NCBI GenBank assembly: GCA_963761115.1
Contig: CAVXFS010000005.1
Location: 1,116,001-1,180,000 of the forward strand
Length of the DNA: 64,000 bases
DNA from: CAVXFS01 sp963761115
GTDB taxonomy: Bacteria; Pseudomonadota; Gammaproteobacteria; Burkholderiales; Gallionellaceae
Direction of reading: 5' to 3'
The notes under the pieces are model-generated. The model made no database searches. It saw only the letters and a program-made list of their open reading frames with translations, and was not told the DNA's origin. Shown piece by piece: positions 57,948-64,000 of this stretch (its first letter is position 1; the number at the start of each line of letters is the position of its first letter). Made by a program: the position numbers and the translations under genes.

Positions 57948-57998
57948 ATATATACCTCAGCTGCTTGAGCAGAATGTTGTTGCTTTTGTTGATAGGAA

Positions 57999-59624
57999 GT
58001 GGCGCTTGCCTTGAAAAATTATTTCCAGTCCCTGCGATTCCGGATGATGTTGGCCTTCGTTGGCTTGCTGGCCCTGCTTGGCAGCGCCGTGATGTACAAC
58101 GGGTATCGTATCATCAACGAAGCCATGATCGAGGACGTGCGGGTCTCGGTGAAACAAACTTCCCAGATACTTAACCTGGCAGCTTCGCCTTTCGCCATCA
58201 AGAATGACCTGGGTACCTTAAAGGTCTATCTTTCCGAACTGATCGTCGACACTGCCGGCAGCGATGGCCTGGATTACTTCGCCATCGGTCGTGAGGATGG
58301 CAGCCTTCTGCTGGTTACCGGGCATGCCGATCAACGGCTGCCGCTGCCGAAACCCGACCTGTTGGATGACCTGGGTACAGCGGTTGACCGGGGAGTGGTG
58401 CATGTTCGGCAACCGCTCTTGCTGTCAGACAACGCCGTGGGTTTCATACAGTATGGCCTTTCCACGAAATTGCTGCTCTCGGCAACCAAAAAGTCGATCC
58501 GTCAGGGGGCGATCTTGATGGGGCTGGGTTTGATATCCGGGATATTCCTGATGTTTTACCTGAGCCACTTGCTTTCCCGCCGCATCGGCACGCTTATCAA
58601 CGCCAGTTCGGCGATTTCCGAAGGAGATTACAGCCAGGTGGCCCCGGAGCAGGGCGAGGACGAAATCGCCCAACTGGCTCGCCATTTCAATATGATGTCC
58701 GAATCCATCCGGCATCGGATAACGGCACTGGAAGAAGGCCGCAAGGAAATTGCGCAATTGAACGAGGGCCTGGAACAGCGTGTAGCGGAGCGCACCAGGG
58801 AATTGTCGGAGGTCAACGACACGCTGGCTAATACCATCGAGGACCTGAAGCAAACCCAGCAATCCCTGGTCCAGGCGGAGAAGCTGGCGAGTCTGGGTTC
58901 CCTGGTGGCAGGAGTGGCGCATGAGCTGAATACTCCCCTGGGCAATGCCCTTACCATGTCGACTACCCTTGAAGACCGTACCCGCGAATTTGTGCTTGAG
59001 TCGGAAAAAGGCCTGAAGCGTTCAAGCCTGGAAAACTATGTCGAAATGGTTCGCACCAGCAGCCCGTTGATCACCCGAAATCTCATGCGAGCTTCGGAAC
59101 TTATCGTGAGTTTCAAGCAGGTGGCCGTGGACCAGACCAGTTCACAGCGCCGCAGTTTTGAACTCAAGGAATGTGTCGATGAAATAGTCTTGACCCTGCA
59201 GCCGCAGTTCAAACACACAGCCCACCGGATCGAGATCGACGTACCGGCCGGTATCAAGCTGGACAGTTATCCGGGCCCGTTCGGTCAGGTCATCACCAAC
59301 CTCATGCTTAATTCACTCATCCACGGATTTAATGCGATCCCGGCAGGCACGGTGCGCATCAAGGCTGCGTACCAGGATACTGAACGGATCAGCATTACCA
59401 TCTCGGACAACGGTCGGGGAATTCCCGGCAAGAACCTTCCCAGGATCTTCGATCCATTTTTTACCACTAAATTGGGCGAGGGCGGCAGCGGGCTGGGGCT
59501 CAACATCGCCTTCAGTATCGTTACGGGAGTGCTGGGCGGCTCCATCGAGGTGAGCAGCGAGGTCGACCAGGGAACAACCTTTTCAATCGTGATTCCGGTG
59601 AAGGCGCCAGTTCAGAACGATTAG
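57999..59624 (+). CDS. Membrane sensor histidine kinase
   Basis: The 541-residue protein has two membrane helices (residues about 15-35 and 170-190) enclosing a periplasmic sensor region. HAMP, a coiled coil, the H-box VAGVAHELNTPLGN (near residue 306), the N-box NLMLNSLIHGF, and ATPase boxes DNGRGIP and GSGLGLNIAF follow. GTG 57999 is the assumed start; TTG 58011 is an alternative. It is third in the operon with the PstS-like and barrel genes. The divergent REC-DUF3369-EAL protein is the obvious candidate for phosphotransfer. Confidence 0.9.
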   Translation: MALALKNYFQSLRFRMMLAFVGLLALLGSAVMYNGYRIINEAMIEDVRVSVKQTSQILNLAASPFAIKNDLGTLKVYLSELIVDTAGSDGLDYFAIGREDGSLLLVTGHADQRLPLPKPDLLDDLGTAVDRGVVHVRQPLLLSDNAVGFIQYGLSTKLLLSATKKSIRQGAILMGLGLISGIFLMFYLSHLLSRRIGTLINASSAISEGDYSQVAPEQGEDEIAQLARHFNMMSESIRHRITALEEGRKEIAQLNEGLEQRVAERTRELSEVNDTLANTIEDLKQTQQSLVQAEKLASLGSLVAGVAHELNTPLGNALTMSTTLEDRTREFVLESEKGLKRSSLENYVEMVRTSSPLITRNLMRASELIVSFKQVAVDQTSSQRRSFELKECVDEIVLTLQPQFKHTAHRIEIDVPAGIKLDSYPGPFGQVITNLMLNSLIHGFNAIPAGTVRIKAAYQDTERISITISDNGRGIPGKNLPRIFDPFFTTKLGEGGSGLGLNIAFSIVTGVLGGSIEVSSEVDQGTTFSIVIPVKAPVQND

Positions 59625-59668
59625 AAGTGCACCCCGTATTCATTTTCATCTCTTTCGAAAACATACTT

Positions 59669-59694
59669 GTAACCTTTTTCCAGACCTTCCCGAA
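59669..59694 (+). promoter_or_regulatory. Sigma-F promoter of the bufferin operon
   Basis: GTAACC (59669-59674), exactly 16 bases and CGAA (59691-59694) match the Caulobacter sigma-F motif in all ten positions, 144 bases before the first buf gene. A chance exact match is expected about 0.1 times in 64 kb on both strands, assuming equal base frequencies. Confidence 0.75.
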
Positions 59695-59838
59695 TGAATT
59701 GATGCGTGGATGAAAGGCCGGGAATCATCAAGGCCGAAGGATTTCAATCCGTGCATTTTGCTGTAAGGAAATCAGACTTTCTCCGGCCGTCGGCCAGGGA
59801 CAGACTTTAAGATATCAACCAACCAAAAGGAATCTACC

Positions 59839-60132
59839 ATGAACAATCGTCAAATTCTCTCTGCAGCAATCGGAAGTTTGCTTGTGCTCGGCCTGGCCAG
59901 CGGCAATGCGAACGCCGCCGACAAGATGGACAAGGAAAAATGTTTTGGCATCGCCAAGGCAGGCATGAACGACTGCTCCAGCAACAAGAGCGCCCATGCC
60001 TGTGCAGGTCAGGCCACCAAGAACAATGACCCGATGGATTTTGTCGCGGTACCCAAGGGCACCTGCGAGAAGATCGCCGGCGGCATGCTGGAAGGCAGCA
60101 TGGGCGGCGCCATGATGAAGAAGGAAATGTAA
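59839..60132 (+). CDS. bufA: Bufferin-type DUF2282 precursor peptide, copy 1
   Basis: The 97-residue protein has a signal peptide (cleavage after NANA, residue 26). The mature peptide has four Cys at residues 35, 46, 55 and 76 in the DUF2282 pattern KCFGIAKAGMNDC, HACAG and PKGTC. Bufferins are exported peptides whose central Cys are modified by a DUF692 enzyme before secretion and which bind copper. AAAGGAA precedes the ATG. Its stop overlaps bufB by one base. The C-terminal Met-rich tail (MGGAMMKKEM) could add copper ligands; that is inference. Confidence 0.9.
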   Translation: MNNRQILSAAIGSLLVLGLASGNANAADKMDKEKCFGIAKAGMNDCSSNKSAHACAGQATKNNDPMDFVAVPKGTCEKIAGGMLEGSMGGAMMKKEM

Positions 60133-60974
60133 TGAACCGGCCCGCAGGCGATACATTGCCGTGCATCGCAGGTATCGGCTTGCGGGCGCCTCATTATCGT
60201 GAGGTGCTGCAACAATTACCCAAGCTTGGCTGGGTGGAAGTACACAGCGAGAATTTTTTTGGCGACGGCGTACCGATGCGAACCTTGCTCAAGGTGCGCG
60301 AACATTATCCCGTCAGCCTGCACGGCGTCGGCATGGGGCTGGCGTCGGTCACACCGCTTGACCCGGCGCACCTGAACGCCTTGCGGCGCCTGTGTGAGGC
60401 GGTACAGCCCGCCGCCGTATCGGAACACCTGTGCTGGAATGCGGCGGCGGACATGGTCATCAACGACCTGCTGCCGTTCCCCTATACCCGCGAGGCCTTG
60501 TCCAATGTGGCCAGCCGCGTGGACCAGGTGCAGGAAATACTGGGCCGCCAGTTGCTGGTGGAAAACCTGTCGAGTTACCTGTCGTTCGGCAACAGCGAGA
60601 TGAGCGAGGGCGAATTCCTGTCCGAACTGGTCAGTCGCACCGGCTGCGGCATCCTGTTCGATGTCGAGAACCTGTACGTGAATACGCGCAACCTCGGCGT
60701 GGATGCCGCAGCGTTCATCAAGGCCATTCCGGCGCAAGCAGTAGGGGAGTATCACCTGGCCGGATTCAGCACACGGGACGGCTGCCTGGTGGATACCCAT
60801 GACCATCCGGTCCATGCCGATGTGTGGGAGTTATACGAGTTCGCCTTGCAGCACATCGGGCTGCGTCCGACGCTGATCGAATGGGACAGCGACATCCCGG
60901 CGTTGCCGGTGTTGATGGGCGAGGCGGCAAAGGCACAACAACGCATGGAGGATATCCATGTCTGCATTGACTGA
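60132..60974 (+). CDS. bufB: DUF692 multinuclear non-haem iron oxidase (MNIO)
   Basis: The 280-residue TIM-barrel protein has the MNIO metal-ligand segments SEHLCWN, VENLSSYLSF, CGILFDVENLYVNTRN, GEYHLAGFS and VDTHDHPVH, plus LIEWDSDIP. With its partner it would oxidise Cys of the DUF2282 peptide, to thiooxazole-type rings in described bufferins. It is translationally coupled to bufA, and its last 17 bases overlap bufC. Confidence 0.93.
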   Translation: MNRPAGDTLPCIAGIGLRAPHYREVLQQLPKLGWVEVHSENFFGDGVPMRTLLKVREHYPVSLHGVGMGLASVTPLDPAHLNALRRLCEAVQPAAVSEHLCWNAAADMVINDLLPFPYTREALSNVASRVDQVQEILGRQLLVENLSSYLSFGNSEMSEGEFLSELVSRTGCGILFDVENLYVNTRNLGVDAAAFIKAIPAQAVGEYHLAGFSTRDGCLVDTHDHPVHADVWELYEFALQHIGLRPTLIEWDSDIPALPVLMGEAAKAQQRMEDIHVCID

Positions 60975-61739
60975 CGATCTGTCGGCTTTGTCAGCGCCAT
61001 CGTGCTCGGCAGGAGCCGTCGCCGCAAATAGACCAGGACTACTGCCATTATTCCGCCAGCCGTCGCCATCGAGGTCTACCGCAACAACTATCGCGGCAAC
61101 CTGCACGATGCGCTGGCAGGCGCCTATCCGGTCATCGAGCAACTCGTCGGCAAGGAATTTTTCCGGCTGCTGACCAGGCATTACATCGAACAGCATCATT
61201 CGCACAGCGGCAACATGCATCTATATGGCGCACAGATGGCGTCGCTGGTTGCGGGCTTTGAACCCGCGCAAGGATTGCCTTACCTGGCGGACGTTGCGGC
61301 GCTGGAATGGACCTGCCACTGCGCCTATTTTGCCGACGATGCCACCGCGCTCGACCTGGCCAGGCTGGCGCAGGTTTCTCCCGAACACTATCCCGACCTG
61401 ATATTACATTTCCTTCCGGCCTGTCATCTGGTGCGCTCGCGCTATCCGGTCGCCGCCATCTGGCATGCCCACCAGCCCGGTACGCCGTGCGAGTTTCAAA
61501 TCGACCTGGATAGCGGTCCCAGCAATGCCCTGGTCAGCCGCAAACATGACGTCGTTCGCGTCAGCGAATTGTCGGCAGCCGATGCAGACTGGCTGCAGAG
61601 CCTGCAAGCCGCGATCCCGCTGGGAGAAGCGACGGACGCCACGCTGGCGCGCCATCCGGATTTTGACGTGCAAGCCGCTTTGTTGAACCTGGTCGCGCAG
61701 GAAGCACTGGGCGATTTCAGCCTGAGGAAAATACCATGA
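60958..61739 (+). CDS. bufC: DUF2063 partner protein of the MNIO enzyme, frame broken near its N-terminus
   Basis: The first frame gives MSALTDDLSAL and ANRPGLLP. The second carries the family signature PPAVAIEVYRNNYRGNLHDA and the rest of the protein (FFRLLTRHYIEQHH, LEWTCHCAYFADD). The total is about 260 residues, the usual DUF2063 length. The frame changes at about 61047-61056; two extra bases there would explain it. An intact gene is expected because the operon is otherwise complete, but a real mutation cannot be excluded. The protein recognises the peptide and delivers it to BufB. Confidence 0.85.
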
Positions 61740-62188
61740 ACCCATTTTTGCGCCTGATCCGTTTTTACTACACCGCTTCGCACCTGCCCGAATATCTGGC
61801 CCCCGTGCTTGACCTCGGGCTGCGGTTATTCCTGGCCAACGTGTTCTTCAAGTCCGGCCTGACCAAGGTACAAACCTGGGACAGTACGCTGTACCTGTTC
61901 AGCGATGTCTATTCGGTGCCGTTGCTGCCGCCCGATGTCGCGGCATACCTGGCCACCGGAGTGGAACTGGGCATGTCGGTGCTGATCGTGGTGGGGCTGT
62001 TCGGACGTTTCGCTACATCGGGATTGTTCATTCTCAATGCGGTGGCGGCCTTTTCCTTCGCTGACCTGAGCGATGCCGGTCGCTACCAGCATCTATGCTG
62101 GGGGTTGATGCTCGCCGTGCTGCTGATGATCAGCCGCTGGCAGTGGTCGGCGGATGCCTGGCTGGAAAAACGGCTCAAGTCATCATAG
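61736..62188 (+). CDS. DoxX-family membrane protein of the bufferin operon
   Basis: The 150-residue protein has four helices typical of DoxX (LRLFLANVFFKSGLTKVQ, GVELGMSVLIVVGLFGRFAT, WGLMLAVLLMI). It overlaps bufC by four bases. DoxX proteins are frequent fourth genes of bufferin clusters and may handle redox chemistry or quinols at the membrane. Confidence 0.9.
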   Translation: MNPFLRLIRFYYTASHLPEYLAPVLDLGLRLFLANVFFKSGLTKVQTWDSTLYLFSDVYSVPLLPPDVAAYLATGVELGMSVLIVVGLFGRFATSGLFILNAVAAFSFADLSDAGRYQHLCWGLMLAVLLMISRWQWSADAWLEKRLKSS

Positions 62189-62293
62189 ACGGGTTATGGC
62201 ATGGTCCTGTCATGGCATAATGACAACCTGCCGTGGGTAACCCGATCGATATTTCATCCCGGCAAGCCGAATAACGCCGGAATATTTCCCCTG

Positions 62294-62626
62294 ATGACTG
62301 CTGAATATCCAGACAAGACCTGTGAGATCACGCGGCTGGTGACTCATCCAAAACTGGTGGCCGCAACCCTGGCCGGCTCAAAGACGCAACAGCGACGCGA
62401 CGGCCTGTACGCTTATCCGGGCGAGATCTTCGAACTGGAAGGCATCCCGTTCGAGGTGACTGCTGTCGTGCGCGAGCGCCTGGGGAATATGACCGATGTC
62501 GAAGCGCGTGCTGAAGGTTACCCCGACCTGGAAACCTACAAGCGCATTATCCTGGCCATGCATGCGAACATGAACTGGAATGAAGATGCGCTGGTATGGG
62601 TGCATACGTTCAAGCGCAAGGAGTGA
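62294..62626 (+). CDS. ASCH-domain-like protein
   Basis: The 110-residue protein from ATG 62294 has an ASCH-like layout: a KTQQRRDG loop, EIFELEGIPFEVTAVVRERL strands, and VWVHTFKRK at the end. ASCH folds are thought to bind RNA or nucleosides. It stands between the two bufferin peptide genes without an evident link to them. Confidence 0.7.
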   Translation: MTAEYPDKTCEITRLVTHPKLVAATLAGSKTQQRRDGLYAYPGEIFELEGIPFEVTAVVRERLGNMTDVEARAEGYPDLETYKRIILAMHANMNWNEDALVWVHTFKRKE

Positions 62627-62683
62627 GGGCCGATCCCGGAACATCGGTCCCCGATAAACTTATCCGTACAGGAGATCCATAAC

Positions 62684-62974
62684 ATGAGCAATCAGCGCAC
62701 CCTCATTACAACTGCCGTCACCAGCCTGTTCCTGCTCGGCATCACCACGGCAGCAACCTCCGCCCATGCCGCCGACGAGGAGAAATGTTACGGCATCGCC
62801 AAGGCAGGCGAGAATGCCTGCAACAGCAATCCGGCCATGCATTCCTGCGCCGGGCATTCGAAAGTGAGCAACGACCCGAATGACTTCATCCCGGTTCCGC
62901 AAGGCACCTGCCTGAAGGTCGGCGGCTCGCTGGAGCCGGCGAAGGATGACGCCGCATCCGGCGCCAAGACTTAG
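62684..62974 (+). CDS. bufA: Bufferin-type DUF2282 precursor peptide, copy 2
   Basis: The 96-residue protein is a paralogue of the first peptide, with signal peptide cleavage after SAHA (residue 29). Cys occupy exactly the same positions (35, 46, 55 and 76) in KCYGIAKAGENAC, HSCAG and PQGTC. GGAG precedes the ATG. No maturation genes follow it, so it probably relies on the bufB/bufC genes 1.7 kb upstream. No sigma-F motif was found in its immediate leader. Confidence 0.9.
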   Translation: MSNQRTLITTAVTSLFLLGITTAATSAHAADEEKCYGIAKAGENACNSNPAMHSCAGHSKVSNDPNDFIPVPQGTCLKVGGSLEPAKDDAASGAKT

Positions 62975-63126
62975 CCGGCATCTATCCCCAGCACCGCATC
63001 TGCCCTTTCCCCGTACCGGAGCAGGGGCATTGGGTCGAATGATCGATCCGGGGTAAAGTTATACTTTGCCTCCGTCATGCAGCAGCGCACGAAACCAATG
63101 ATAACGATCGACAGGAAGGACCGGTA

Positions 63127-64000
63127 ATGCTTCAACGCAGGATATGGTGGGCGTTTCTGCTCGTGCTGGCGGTGGGTGTTGCAGTGTCCGCGCGCATCGT
63201 TTCCCTCGGCGATTCGGTGCAGGCCGTGAACCGGATGTTCATCGCCGAAAAGCTGCCGCTGTCGCAGCGCATCGGCGAATTGCGCGGCGCCATCGCTGAT
63301 GAAGAACGCCTGCTGTACGAATACTATTCCTACACCTCGACCCGCGACGCATTCTTGGCGCAACGCATCCAGAACCATGCGCTGCTCGATGGCATCGTCA
63401 GGCAGCTGGACAAGGATGCCGACTCGCGCGAGCAGATGGCCGAGTTGCGCACGCGGCTCGCCGAGCTCGACCAGCTGGCCGATACGTTGTCCGCCACGCT
63501 CGGCAGCAAGGTCGTGAACTGGGACCTGGCCCGTGCCGTGCTGGCGCAGGTCAAGCCCAAGGTGCGGCAGATCGAGAAGACGCTGTCCGACATGTCCATC
63601 GCCAACCGCCAGGCGGTGGACGAACTCGGCAAGGATTCGCAGAACAGCGTCTCCACCATGGTGCTGTGGGTGGTCGGCTTTTCGGTGCTGATCTTCGGCG
63701 TCGCATTCTTCGTCGGCTACTACGTCGTCGCCATCATCCGCGAGGGACTGGAGCGGCGCCGCCTGGCGATGTTCGCCGAGCGCGACCCGAACCCGGTGTT
63801 GCGCCTGGGCGCGAGCGGCGAAGTGCTGTTTGCCAATCCGGCGACAGCCGAGTTGCTGGCGCAGCTGAACCTTGGCCCGATGCAGGCCGCGCAATTGCTG
63901 CCCGCCGACATGCAGCAGCACCTGGACCTGACCCGCGCGGCACCGGCTTCGAGCACGCGCTTCGAATATGTGCATGGCAACCATGCGCTCGAATGCACCG
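63127..64000 (+). CDS. Membrane sensor protein, N-terminal part only
   Basis: The first 291 residues are visible before the window ends. They show a membrane helix (WWAFLLVLAVGVAVSA), a long helical periplasmic domain (residues about 30-178, four-helix-bundle type), a second helix (MVLWVVGFSVLIFGVAFFVG) and the start of a PAS-like domain (FAERDPNPVLRLGASGEV). AAGGA precedes ATG 63127. The output domain (kinase, GGDEF or other) lies outside the window. Confidence 0.82.
   Translation, partial: MLQRRIWWAFLLVLAVGVAVSARIVSLGDSVQAVNRMFIAEKLPLSQRIGELRGAIADEERLLYEYYSYTSTRDAFLAQRIQNHALLDGIVRQLDKDADSREQMAELRTRLAELDQLADTLSATLGSKVVNWDLARAVLAQVKPKVRQIEKTLSDMSIANRQAVDELGKDSQNSVSTMVLWVVGFSVLIFGVAFFVGYYVVAIIREGLERRRLAMFAERDPNPVLRLGASGEVLFANPATAELLAQLNLGPMQAAQLLPADMQQHLDLTRAAPASSTRFEYVHGNHALECT

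Noticed and set aside
62236..62270. GTAACC upstream of the ASCH-like gene as a sigma-F promoter for the second peptide
   Set aside because: No CGAA at 16 bases; the next CGAA is 25 bases away.

Overview
The window reads as ordinary chromosome of a Gram-negative betaproteobacterium. Gene content (hopanoid genes hpnC/D/E, MASE1- and DUF3369-type cyclic-di-GMP proteins, a twitching ATPase, intergenic palindromes, a group II truncated haemoglobin) suggests Nitrosomonadales, possibly Gallionellaceae. That placement is inference from gene content only. No phage, insertion sequence, CRISPR array or rRNA was seen; there is one tRNA.

Layout. 1-9.9 kb: surface-glycan island with a GT2 glycosyltransferase, two TPR-SPINDLY (GT41) transferases, two sulfotransferases, a small SAM-fold protein and an alginate-lyase-like fusion; most of it looks poorer in G+C than its flanks. 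10-28 kb: housekeeping genes (apt, mtnA, Sel1 protein, uvrB, ppsR, yaiI, a DinG/YoaA helicase, tRNA-Leu, rnr, rlmB) plus two cyclic-di-GMP proteins. 28-37 kb, all minus strand: hpnE, hpnD, hpnC, prmB, dapE, an ArsC-like reductase, pilU, dapD, dapC. From about 30.03 to 36.44 kb nearly every gene is broken by repeated one-base insertions, mostly duplications of a neighbouring base. Essential genes are hit alike, so I read this as a base-calling or assembly fault. 37-50 kb: transporter, purT, an unannotated structured small RNA candidate, VOC and GNAT proteins, htpG with a sigma-32 promoter, truncated haemoglobin, HD-domain protein, a HTH/2Fe-2S flavoreductase fusion, pirin and a PAS-GGDEF-EAL protein.

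50-63 kb holds the most interesting system. An ECF sigma factor of the SigF type sits with its NrsF anti-sigma gene, divergent from a secreted methionine sulfoxide reductase (msrA). Nine kb away is a bufferin operon: a DUF2282 cysteine peptide, a DUF692 MNIO enzyme, a DUF2063 partner and DoxX. A second DUF2282 peptide gene follows. The motif GTAACC-N16-CGAA (known from Caulobacter SigF) occurs exactly upstream of the bufferin operon. One-mismatch copies with the same 16-base spacer lie in front of msrA and, on the other strand, in front of sigF. This suggests one sigma-F regulon joining periplasmic methionine repair with a copper-binding modified peptide. Between them lie a mechanosensitive channel and a sensory cluster: a PstS-like periplasmic protein, an outer-membrane barrel and a histidine kinase, divergent from a REC-DUF3369-GGDEF-EAL regulator.

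Several families of intergenic inverted repeats occur at gene 3' ends. Three of them supply the stop codon of the upstream gene.
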